Below are positions 47,337-60,900 of a stretch of DNA of 64,000 nucleotides, piece by piece. Position 1 is the stretch's first letter, and each line of letters starts with the position of its first letter. The notes under the pieces are model-generated. The model ran no database searches. It was not told the origin of the DNA and was given only the letters and a program-made list of their open reading frames with translations. Origin of the DNA: Amylostereum areolatum. Taxonomy: Eukaryota; Basidiomycota; Agaricomycetes; Russulales; Stereaceae. The stretch spans positions 620,001 through 684,000 of the forward strand of contig SAXG01000004.1 of NCBI GenBank assembly GCA_012932865.1, read 5' to 3'. The position numbers and the translations under genes were made by a program.

Positions 47337-48746
47337 CACGCATTTTCCCATCTAAGTACCTTATTGCGCTCTCTATCTCGCGTTTGTCCAAAAAGCTAGG
47401 TAACAATCAATTTGAATTGGCATGTAGTTGTCTAGAACGAACTACACCACCAGGCGATCCCTCAGCTTCATTCCGATATCACGCCCCTGAGTTTGAAGTT
47501 GGTGTGCCGATGGATGGAATCCAAAAATGTCAAGCGGATATCACGCTCAACGAATTCCCTTGGGCCCGAAGCTGAGGTTCTTTGGATTCAATCCAATAAT
47601 CTTACTAAGCTCATCAAGAATCGCTCGGCGGGTTGCTGGCTTAAATCGTGCTTATTGCGATCTTATCCTGATGTAGAAGGAAGAAAATCATGATATTTTC
47701 ATTTGATAACTACAGAGTATATGGGGGCTGCTACGGGATATATGGAGAGGGATGACAGGTGAGAGAGGGTTACCTGGGATGCCAACAAAGCAGGTGGACC
47801 AGACGGAGACCGAGATAAGACCAGGGAACCCAGTGAGCCAGGGGACAGAGAGCCAGGACCAGAGAGGAGCGCGAGCGGGACCAAGATCGCGAGCGAGGAC
47901 CAAGACCGCAAGCAAAAATCGAGAGACCGAGAGTAAAGTTCAAGACCACGAGCAAAGTTCAAGACCAGGAGTAAAGTTCAAGGCCGCGAGCGAAGGTGAG
48001 GACGACTGCCAGCGACAACAAGAGGGGCGCCGGAGCATGTGCAAATCCTGAATGCTGTCGCGAGGGCAGGTGGGCGGTAAGTGAATAGAACACGCACCAT
48101 GGTCCAGACTCTGGATGGTGCCCACATGAGAGTGTCGAAGGGAGAGTCCATACCCAACCCTTCGTACATCCACGGAAACCCTGACGCGCCGTCCAAATCT
48201 CGGTACGTCGGAGTCGCCCATTACAGATGAGGGGTTATGGCCAGGTGAAGGACGGGGAGAAGAGAAGGACGTGGTGAGAGGAAACAAGGAGTCGAGGATG
48301 ACTTGGCGCGACGACGAAAATGAATACTGCTTACATAACCCGCGCTCGTCGCCGTCCATCGAGGACTCTGTGGGGATTGAAACTGAGAGGACAACCTGTA
48401 CTCACGCTGACTTGGGCGCGAAGCCGACTTTCTCGCAACGGATAATCGGAATGGCGCCGAGATTGAGGGGGTTGGATTGAAGCTGACACGATGCTAGCGT
48501 GAACCCTTGGTCACGCCATCAGACTCATCCGAATGGCCCCGCATAGAGTCATGCTGAGGCAACTGCTGGTGGTGTAGTAGCTTCAGGTAGCTCCTGCCTT
48601 GTTAGGAAGTGCTTACGGCATGCGCGCGTGCAGGCTCCTTGTCTTGCAAACGACGCGCGGCCTGTTGCTTCTGACCATAAAGTGCCCTCAGTCCATCCTT
48701 CCCATATCTTCTTTTTCTCACTTACTCCCACATACGATACACCATC
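47337..48746. other. Long spacer TBCB / CDC48 with minisatellite
   Basis: 1.4 kb between same-strand genes. It holds a 19-bp minisatellite (listed separately), surrounding purine-rich degenerate copies (47800-48010), and the CDC48 promoter with a CT-rich leader. ORFs inside it are repeat translations without family signal. Confidence 0.5.
47925..47981. repeat. 19-bp minisatellite, three units plus degenerate flank
   Basis: Three contiguous units of form GACC(N)xGAGyAAAGTTCAA at 47925-47943, 47944-47962 and 47963-47981, followed by a partial unit (GGCCGCGAGCGAAG). Degenerate GACC/GAG units extend upstream to about 47820. Confidence 0.8.
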
Positions 48747-51697
<2,951 letters not shown>

Positions 51698-52542
51698 CTG
51701 GTTTGATTTGAGTGATCCGTCGTTGTTGTATGTGTTTTCCCGTCTCGCTTAGACCGATACTCTGCGGGGAATGAGATGACTGAACGAACGTGTATTGATT
51801 TTGAACTTGATAAGATGCCTTTGTCATTCTTCTCGATCCTTTGCAAACGTGCCTGAGGTTCAAGTTTACGTTTATGCTACTTATTTACACTACTTGCAGG
51901 CGAAGGGTAAAAATGCCTCAGGGTCGCGGTGCTAGTACTTGCTTTCAGTCTTTCACTATGTGACTATGTTTGTCACTTTGAAGTTTGACTCACTTTTGCC
52001 ACGGTCGCTGTTACGTCACTGTTTCATCTCACCCGAATCTCACCCACCGTGCTCTCACTCATCACCCAACAGTCAATTGGGCGTTGGTCTCAACTGGACT
52101 CTTGGTTGAAATCATGCGTAACCAGATTTGGCAATGGACTCCAACTTAACGATATCAGGGGCCATCCGCGACACGGTTACACTCTGGGGCCTCCGCTCTT
52201 TTGTTCGTAAAAGGCCGACCTTCTGCCTCAATTGTGATGTCTGTCACGCTTGGTCCTTGCGCGGAGTACAATTCGGATGGCCTTTTGAAGCCACTCGTCT
52301 ATTCACTTGGGGCATTTCAGTGGCATGGGCCTCCCAAAGGCGACCAATCCCGCCCTGCATAACGGCCAGCACTTGTCTCCCTGGCATAATGGTCGGGATG
52401 GGTATATAATGCGCCCCGCCCCACCTCGGATGGCCAACATCTCCTGCACTCTTCCCTAACTCACCCGCTCGACGTTTTTCCACCGAGGGCTCCCCTTTGT
52501 TATTAATCTCAACTTCAGCCAACTTGACTTGCTGTTTCAGCC
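51698..52542. other. Spacer CDC48 / QYG-tail gene
   Basis: 845 bp holding the CDC48 3'UTR and the next promoter. TATATAA-like sequence lies near 52400, about 140 bp before the next ATG. No gene supported. Confidence 0.45.
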
Positions 52543-53351
52543 ATGACGATCACAGGCCAGGATACCACCATCTCCGTTGGTGTAGATCCGGCACATGCGC
52601 AGGACGCGATACATGTGTTGTGGGAGAACGAGCTGGCGTGCGATGGGGGATTCATCGATACTCTGGCCGCTCATGCGTGAGTGCCATGTTTCTATCATAC
52701 GGCCACTGCATCCTGACCGGCTTGTTATACAGTGGACAAATCAGCGATAAAGACCTCAACCTTAAACTAAACACGGGCGGTTACAACGTCAAGCGCATCT
52801 CAGAGGAAACGTGTAACTGTCATGCACAGTTCTATCGTTTGCGGAAAACCTTGGGTGATCGTATGCTTGTCACCGTTCCCGAGCCCCGTACAGTCGGCAA
52901 GGCCAAACTAGCCAGATGTGAACTTGTTTCCTCTTCACCGTCGTTGGACCATTTTCTAACCAATTGTCCGTATGCAGACGACGCTGTGGTGACACGTTCT
53001 AGCCAGCTTCGTAACGCTGTGGAGGAGGCAGCCGCTTTCTTCCTGCTGAAGACGATGGACATGCGCCATAAGGACGAAGCCTACAACCATATCCAGGTTG
53101 CAATGTTGGAGAATTGCGCCTTGTCGTGGCGCACACTCGACTGGAAGACATGTTTCGGAGGCACAAAGTCCCCCGTGTACGGATCTGGACTTCAGGCTGA
53201 CGCCGAGGCGGCGTACCTTCAACAGAATCCCTATAGCTTTCAATACGGCCCTCAATATGGTCCTCAATACGGGTCTCAATATGCACACGGTTCTCAACCC
53301 AGTTCTCAATATAGCTCTCAATACAGCTCACCGGCGGCTAGACAATATTAA
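52543..53351 (+). CDS. Unrecognised 250-residue protein with QYG-repeat tail
   Basis: Model: 52543-52676 joined to 52733-53351. The first exon reads MTITGQDTTISVGVDPAHAQ with no signal peptide. The second has DKDLNLKLNTGGYNVKRI, a Cys pair CNC, LRKTLGDRMLVTVPEP, and a helical stretch (SQLRNAVEEAAAFFLLKTMD). The last about 35 residues are a tandem Gln-Tyr-(Gly/Ser)-(Pro/Ser) repeat: QYGPQYGPQYGSQY then SSQYSSQYSS. The DNA of this tail repeats a TCTCAATA/CCTCAATA word with changing wobble bases, so it grew by repeat expansion under protein-level constraint. The Tyr/Gln-rich tail resembles low-complexity, phase-separating or adhesive sequences; this is inference. The globular part matches nothing I know. 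Confidence 0.7.
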
Positions 53352-53609
53352 ATAAACGACCGATACGCAGTTTCGCTCGACGACCTACGGCCCTTGCCTT
53401 GACCTCATATGCGCCTGTTGTAATTATTGTAAACCATGGTTGGTTGTAATCACTCTGTACAAATTTGACGCCTCTCCAAAACATTCCGAACTTGAGTCTA
53501 TGAGCGACAGAACACCTAGCACAGGCGTAAACAAGAAGCCGGCGCTGTAACGGAGAACATAAGGGATACAATACATTGGGCGCGTGTGCGGAGGAGACAG
53601 AGGTCCGAG

Positions 53610-54541
53610 TCACTTCATTCTCGCCCAAACGGGAGCCCAAAGCGCGTCGCCAGGGTCGCACTTTGACAATTTGTCGTAATCGTACCAGGTGATGACGCTG
53701 GTTGAATCGGCCACGACGGCATGTTGAGCGAACGAGTAGGCAGTTGCGTCGAGGTAGAATTGAGTGCGATGAAGAGGAGGGCCTCGCGATGCATCGGTCA
53801 TAGCCGAAGTTGACCAGGAACGGGGTTTGTGTGCGATGAGAAGCTAACGAGACACGAGAGGCCCATGAGCAAGGGTCGGGACGGACTGGGAGAGGAAAGA
53901 CACAAACAGTGTCGGGGAAAGTTACCGGCCTGCGGAACTTGATTTCTATGGATTTGAGAATGAACGAGATGCCCTTAGCGGAGAGGAGGTTCTTTGCAAC
54001 TTCTGGACCACCGAGATCGCGTCCAACGGCGCTGATCCATTGCATTCGTCCGGACTCGAAGAAACGAACTGTAAAGCGGTGACAAGGGGCCAAATGGATA
54101 TGTTCGAAGCAGTCTTACCATAACGGACGTTATTTACGTGTCTACACGATGCATGAGTTCATGTGTGGAACGGTGAAGCTTGAAGTGCGATACGGAACGC
54201 ACTGGAAGGCATCGTGGTCACCCCAAACAATCCGCTGCTCCCAGAAGCTGGTGGGGTCAAAGCCTTGGGAAGCAAGCTTGGCACGCGCCTGAGCAGCTAT
54301 AGAGTCGGGGGACGGGGGTTCATCAGCAGAAGCAGGGCCTTGAGTGCCCGGAGGGATATGATACGGAGAAGTGGAATCACGGAACGCATTCTGAAGATGC
54401 TGTGGACGTTGTGAATGAGAAGAATGAGGGAAAAGACACGAACATACTTACGCGTATGGAGGAGCTGGAGGTATGACGATTTCCGGTATGTAGTATTCTG
54501 GAGACCGAGAAAGACGGTCGCAGGCATCGAACTAATAGCAT
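53610..54541 (-). CDS. Hot-dog fold thioesterase-like protein, probably mitochondrial
   Basis: 4HBT-type acyl-CoA thioesterase family; substrate unknown. Start at 54541 gives MLLVRCLRPSFSVSRILHTG, Arg/Ser-rich with no acidic residue, a typical mitochondrial presequence. After a 61-nt intron (54391-54451) follows FDPTSFWEQRIVWGDHDAFQ. A 23-nt exon gives HVNNVRY, and the next exon VRFFESGRMQWISAVGRDLG; the GD-D-x-HVNNVRYVRFFE pattern is the catalytic region of the family. Then FILKSIEIKFRRPVTFPDT, an intron, and QFYLDATAYSFAQHAVVADS with the end WAPVWARMK, stop at 53610-53612. The gene is divergent from the His-repeat gene. Confidence 0.82.
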
Positions 54542-54943
54542 AGCAAGCGAGTGTGGTGACTGTGGTCAAAAGTCGCAAGGGCAGGTCGGAGACTTAGGAG
54601 TCCGACCCGGGGAGGGAAGAGAACGGTCACGTGATGGACGCGGTAGAATGACGTCGTCGATTCACTTGCATTTCGGTTTCGCCTGCTCGTCCCCGAGTTT
54701 GGACGACAGCCAGGGTGCTTCCTGCATGTTCCCGCCAGCCTCCTCTTATAAACCCTCTCGCCTTTTCAAATGCCCTTCACCCCCCCTTCTCTCCTCCCAC
54801 CACATCGTCCCGGTGACGCCCCCCCCCCCCCCCCACATCTCTATCCGCACATCTCTAGCCTGCGACCGGTTCGCCAAACTCAACTTCACACCTTCCTTTC
54901 GCTGTCCGCTCTCGAAAAAAGTCTCCTATAAGCCTTCTACACC
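54542..54943. promoter_or_regulatory. Divergent promoter thioesterase / His-repeat gene, with C16 run
   Basis: 402 bp with an E-box palindrome CACGTG inside GTCACGTGAT (near 54627), a long CT-rich stretch, and a run of sixteen C at 54819-54834. A pyrimidine-rich leader with CTATAAG-like sequence (near 54926) sits just before the ATG at 54944. Confidence 0.5.
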
Positions 54944-57619
54944 ATGGTTGCCCTCTCCCGCCGATTCACTCTTCTCGCCGCCTTCTGTTCCCTCGCCTCG
55001 CTCTCCGCCGTGTCCCCCGTCGACGCTGCCGCCGTTCGCGTCCGCGATGCCGATGAACATGCCCCGCATCACACTAGCTCGTCAGCCTCCCACCATCCCT
55101 CCGCGAACTCTACCGCCACTTCTCCGTCCCATGCCCCTACGGAGTCCTCAAAGGCAAAGCAGGCTTCTCCTTCTATCCCCCTTCCCAATCCCAAGGGCGA
55201 CGCTCAGACCAAGTCGGCGGACTCGTCCGAGGACAAAGGCAAGGTCAGCACCAAGTCAGTCAGCGCGTCCGATGAAGAGGATGGCGCCGACGGTCATACG
55301 CACAAGAAGGGGAGGAAGTCGCACGACCAGGGCAAAGACAAGGTAACGTTCTACGTCGCCTCTCTGTCTATTTTATCATCTCAATTGTTATCAGGAACGC
55401 CGTTGGGACCCGCTTCACCCTCTTCTCGGCCTGGGAGACTTCCAGATAGACGACAAACGTACCGCGCAACGGCTCACTCGCCAGTTCTGGAGTCCTCTTA
55501 ATCCCCTTCTTGGCAGCCGGGGCCTTGACGCCAGACATCACCACGATCATCATCCGGAGGTCATTGTGACTGGCAAGGACGACCACGTTCACTACGCTCG
55601 CGAACCGCATCATCGTCACAAGATTGTCGTCTCTGGCGATAACGAGCACGTCCACCTCAGTCGCGAGCCTCACCATCACCATGATCACCACGACCATGAA
55701 AAAGTCGTAGTATCTGGCGACAATGACCACGTCCATCTTCGTCGTGAGTCTCACCACCACCACCACCACCACCACCACCACCACCACGACGATGAGAAGG
55801 TTGTCGTTTCTGGCGACAACGACCATGTCCATCTTAGGAGGGCGCCTCACCACCACCACGGTCACCACGACGAGGTGATCGTCTCTGGCGACAATGATCA
55901 CGTTCACGTTCGAAGAGAACCCCATCACCACCACCATCACGGACACTCCCCTGAGAAGGTCATCGTTTCAGGCGACAATGACCATGTTCATCTCAAACGC
56001 GAGCCGCACCACCACCACGATGACCACGAGAAGGTCGTCGTCTCTGGCGATAACGACCATGTTCATCTCGACCGCTCGGTATTCATCACGGGGGAGCAAG
56101 GCAATTCGTACATCGTGGATCATGGGAAGCGTGCCGGATCACAGCATATGTTTTCAATTCCTCGCGTCCCTGTGGTGAAGCGAGACGGTGTGATGGGCGG
56201 TGTTCCAGGTAGAATCGACATCATAGTGAGTAACCTCATCGAGTCGTATAAACAACAGTAGCTGACTCCCTCGCGCAGAGTCCTATGGCAAACTCATCCG
56301 CGGGTCAACGTCTTGCATCTCTAGTTTTGGCTTCGCTCGACAATGAAAGCTCCAACACTTCTGCCCTGTCTACGTCCGACAACACCTTCGTGCTGAATGC
56401 CTCGCAAGGCAACCAGACTCAAATCTATCTTGTACCTCTTCCTCCGTCGGCCAATGGCACATCCATGGCCTCTTCCATTGACCCCGAGGTTCTTGTGGCT
56501 CTTCAACTACCCGTCTTCGACGCCGCGTCTGCGACGCTCGAACCTTGGTGCGCGACGTTCGACCCGTCGCCCCCGGCTCCGGCTCCGTTGACGGCGGAAA
56601 AGTGCTTCGACGTGGTACTGGGCGGCGTGCAAGGAGAGCACAAAAGTCAGGTGTTCGCTTTCAACCCGTCCACGCACGCAGTCCGGCCCATGTGGTTCGA
56701 TGGCGAAGACGATGGTACAGATCACGATGAACAACCCTCGGACAGTGCCGCTCCCGTGAATACGCCTATGGATGGCGACCCGGATTCTTCACCCACGGGA
56801 ATGGATTCCGCCCCCGTGGACCCCGAGACGCCTCAAAGTGCCTTTGACGCAAGCGTGACAGAGGTCAACCCGGACGGGTCGGCTGCAGTGCCCGATGGTA
56901 CTATGTCAAGCTCTATGTCCGCCAGCGCGACTTCCCCCGTCTCGACGGAGCCCTCCAGCACCAGTGCCAGCGGCCCCACCGCAACGACTGCTCCCAAGAC
57001 TGCGAACGCTCAAAACGTGACCCTGATGTTTATGCCAGCGGACCCAGAGGTTGAAGGTGCCGCCGTCCCGACCCAGACAATGGACATGACGACGACGGTA
57101 ACAAGCACAAGTACAAGCACGATGTGGGCTACGAGCACGACTGCGTCGCCTTCTCCCTCAGATTCAGCTTCAGGGTCAGCGGAGTCCGGTTCCTCTCTTA
57201 TGGTATCTGCGTCAACAGACTCTTCGACTTCAACGACCTCTCCTTCCACGACGTTGATGGCGGCGATGGCTGACTCGACGTCCGTCTATCCCACTGCGTC
57301 TGTTTCGTCTATGTCGTCCGACGCCCCTGTTCCCTCAAGTTCCGCGGACGGTTCGGCCGCCAAGGATATGGATCCTGCCGATTCTACGCCTTCTACGACT
57401 TCTGTATCTGACTCGACCACCGCCACATCGTCGACTGCCTCCCCCACTTCCACAGATATCCCCTCGGGCCTCCTTGGTGTGCTGGTTGTACCTGAAGCTA
57501 AACCCTCGTCGAGCGCCATGGGATCGAGCACGGCGTCATCTTCCGCGGCTAGTGCATCAATGACACCGGTTAGCACAGCTCCATACGAGTGGATGTTCAA
57601 GCCGGACGAGCGGATGTAA
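54944..57619 (+). CDS. Secreted protein with seven His-rich tandem repeats and Ser/Thr-rich C-terminus
   Basis: Unrecognised. Model: 54944-55342, 55395-56225, 56279-57619; 856 residues. A signal peptide spans about 1-29 (core FTLLAAFCSLASLSAV, cleavage near VDAA). Residues about 30-133 are Ser/His/Lys-rich and polar. After RWDPLHPLLGLGDFQ and SPLNPLLGSRGL comes the repeat region (about 188-360): seven units of the form (E)K-V-V-V-S-G-D-N-D-H-V-H-L-x-R-x-P followed by 4-12 His. Four units carry a dibasic RR or KR just after HVHL/HVHV, a possible kexin site. Next is a globular-looking segment with two Cys (PWCATFDP; AEKCFDVVLGG) and then about 300 residues of Ser/Thr/Pro/Ala, probably O-glycosylated. 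No GPI signal or membrane helix is seen. Metal binding by the His clusters is a reasonable inference, not shown. Confidence 0.85.
55557..56076 (+). repeat. Seven-copy coding repeat, His-rich (SGDNDHVH module)
   Basis: In-frame tandem units of about 20-30 codons. Unit cores: VTGKDDHVHYAREP, VSGDNEHVHLSREP, VSGDNDHVHLRRES, VSGDNDHVHLRRAP, VSGDNDHVHVRREP, VSGDNDHVHLKREP, VSGDNDHVHLDRS. His spacers vary from a few to twelve. Codons differ between units (GTC/GTT, GAT/GAC, TCT/TCA), so copies are not recent DNA duplicates, yet the protein is highly uniform. Confidence 0.92.
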
Positions 57620-57997
57620 AGGGCATGGGGACGTTCGACTGTAACCTAGTGATCGTTTGCAACTTGTATATGAAAGTGTAGATGTACGTTTTTAAGACTT
57701 CGTTCGAAACTTGCATCGTGCCCAGTGGGCTTACGACCTGAAGTGGAAAAAAGCTCTAATGAAAAGCAGAATATACGATAAAGAATCGGCAGGTGAAATT
57801 ACATGGTGGTACAGGTCCCAGCGCCAGCGGGTCAACGCACGTACAAAAGGCATCAAGTCGGGATGGTATGTGTATATACAGTACTTTGTCAGGATGGAAA
57901 TAGGAACGGCGGGCAACAAACAGGTACATAATGAAACAGCGACAGCGACAACTACCTACCCGACACCACCATCGGACCCTTCGAACTACGTTCAAGA
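57620..57997. other. Convergent 3' spacer His-repeat gene / RhoGEF
   Basis: 378 bp, AT-richer than the flanks, probably the 3'UTRs. No supported gene. Confidence 0.45.
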
Positions 57998-60900
57998 TCA
58001 TCGCCATTGCATCGACGACGTTGTGCTCATCCTCGGTGATTGAGGTGGCGATCCTCCAAATCCAGGGCCAGGACCGAACGACGTCTCCTTCAGCGTTGGT
58101 GAGCCGATACGCTCGGGAACGTACAGCGGGATCGTCGGCACGAGCTCAAAGACGTGTTGGGCGATAACGGGACGACGCGGGCCATTGCTTGGCGGTGGGT
58201 CGGGCGCGCGCATGACGCCGTGAATGCGAGTTTCTAGCGAGAACACATCCTGCCACGTCTCTTCCGCCCGCGGGAAGCTTGGCGGAGGCTGGGATGTCCC
58301 TCTACCATCCCAGATCGCACGCACGTCCTGGCCGGGTATGATCTGGCACAGACGGCCGGTCTCGACGGTGCGGACTTCGATGAAGCGCGTGTCGAAGATG
58401 AGGATGTAAGGTGGATGCCACGCGACGCGTTCGGCGGTCCCTTCCCACTCGATGAGCGATTTGTCCCGGATGAGATCTCCGTGACGGTTGACAAATAGAC
58501 CGAACTCTGTGGGAGGGGTAGATGTGAGATGGAGTGATGGGCGTATTCCGGACGGGACGTACCATCGTAGCACAGGAGGAACTCGTTCTCGCTTGTACGG
58601 AACATGCCCATCGGCCGACATGAATCGCACCTCTTGGCTAGTTTTTCGTACCGTGGATCGTCACGCTGCGGGATGGTGACACTCTTGAAACTGGAAAGAG
58701 AGTGAGCCTGTTGTGTCACGTTGCTTCAAGACGGATAGCTCACTCAGTCAGATCCATGATCTCGAAACCTTTGGTGCACAGGACCGCAATCCTTGCTTTG
58801 AGGAAGATGAGATCGTACGACTCCGAGGGGAGGAAGAAGTCCTGCTATTCTGTCAGTCCACACACACCTGTGACCATACACTTTACCAAGCCACATACCT
58901 TATAAACTCTGAACCAATCCGAGCGCGTTTGTCGGAAACCCAACCGCGAACCGAACGAGATCGGCGCCTTGGTCTTCTCATTGATCTTGTCGACGACGGG
59001 CTCCAGCACGCGGAAGATGCTGTCCATCTACAAGCAACATCAATGCTGTGAAGTTCATAACAGATCACAGTAAACTGACCCCTTTCTTCTTCATGTAGAT
59101 CACCAGAGTACGGTCGCCCAGGGTGCCCACGCTGAAGAAGTGCACGTCCTTACTACCGTTCAACTTTTGAGGGGTCTGGGACGTGTTGGTCGCGTGCGGT
59201 GATGACGGGACGAGAGCCTCGATATGGTAGGCGAACAAACTCTGTGGTGCGCCAGACGGTCAGAGGTGGTCACAGATGGCGAGCGTTACACCCACCTTAT
59301 CCGCCAATACGAGGAAGATGCCGAATTCTTCAAGCATCGCACATTGCGTAACCATCTTCAGATGAAGCACGCGTCGCATTGCTATAACAGCATTATCAGC
59401 TTGGCCAATCTTCGATAGGAATGTGGAGCTTACATCGAGCGTCGTGGCGGAAGCCGATCCACACGCCCTCCGCACAACCCACCGCGACAAGAGCACGCCC
59501 ATCCGCCGTTGCTACAGTTCACTCGCATCAGCACAGATCTGCGAAGATAGACGAGTCCAACGTACTGAACGGCACCGAGCATGTCACCTGTCCCGTAAAC
59601 GCGCTCTCCGCGTTCCACGAGTTGTTCGCAGGGGCAGTCGCGAACGAGGGCGCAAGGAACGTATCCACGCTGAGCGTCTCGACGTCGAACACCTTGTTCG
59701 ATTCTTGCACGACCTTCCGCAAGACGAGCGCCTCGTTGAGTTTCTCCAGCCATTCCCCTCGGACTGTCGCAGACTCGGCGTAGACTGTGTACAGCCCACC
59801 CAACCGTCCATTGTGGTGAATGGTGCAGGGGTATACGACGCGTGCGTCGACAACGGCGTCGGGGGATTGGGCCGCAGGTGGAAGGGGCCCGGGAGAATCG
59901 GCGTGCGCCCCACGATCACGTTGTCCTCCGAAGCCACGCAGGATGCCGTTTCCACGTTGAGTCGGAGGGTCGGTGAAGTTGGCCAGAGTAAGGAGGTCGA
60001 GCGGAATCGGCTAACCAAGAATTAGTTCAACCTTGCTCGGGGTGCGGAGAATAAATCGGAACGGTACTCACATGGCGGCTAACGTGGTACTTCGTCACCC
60101 CATCTCGATCCTTCGGTTTCGTCATGACCACTATTACGATCATCAGCAGAATTCTCCCAAGTAGTAAATGCAAAGGCTCACGATAGTTGTCAAACAGGAG
60201 GACGAACAATTCACTCCAGCCACTCCATTCAAAGCCGGTGTCAGGTTGCCTGAGGAGTTTGCCCGCGTGTATCAACGACCGGTTGTCCGCCAAGAGGTCC
60301 ATATCCTGATCGTTCACTCAATTCACCTCGCATCCACACACATGGCCACAAAACCGCTTACCACAAATTCGCCGGGCTTGAATACGATGTTGGCGTTATA
60401 CCTCCAGAGCTCCACCTTCTGCTCGGCGGAGGCAACACCGGGCTGGGTCTCCTTCAAAAGGCCCTTGATAACCTCGATGACCTGCGGAATGCTCTCGCGA
60501 TCTTCGTGGCCCTCCGGGCTGCTTTCCTTGATCCCCTTGAGCAGCAGTTCGTACCGAGCCAGACGAGGGATTGGTCGATTCACAAAACTCTTCATGTCCA
60601 GTCGGTTTGCATCAGGATGCCGCGTGCATTGCTGGAAAATAGAGATGTCAAAGGAAAATCGAGTAAAGATCGGAAGGCCGTTTACCTCGACGAAGTCTTT
60701 AAAGGCAGGGTTCGTGTTCATCTCGTCGACAATGCGGTATTCGGCGATGGGGTAGTTGGTGACATACTCCATGTACGACTCACGCCAGTTGAGAGCGGCG
60801 TCGAAGATGCAAGCTGTAACGCTGTGGATAACGGGGTGTTCGTCGCGTTGGATGATGTGCAGCCGCTCGAGAAGCTTTTGGTGATGGGCATGCAGCTCGC

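Noticed and set aside
55557..56076. Dikaritin-type (ustiloxin-like) RiPP precursor
   Set aside because: The repeats have dibasic sites, but no UstYa/DUF3328 oxidase or tyrosinase gene is in the window and the repeat lacks the short Tyr-containing core; kept only as a kexin-repeat hypothesis.
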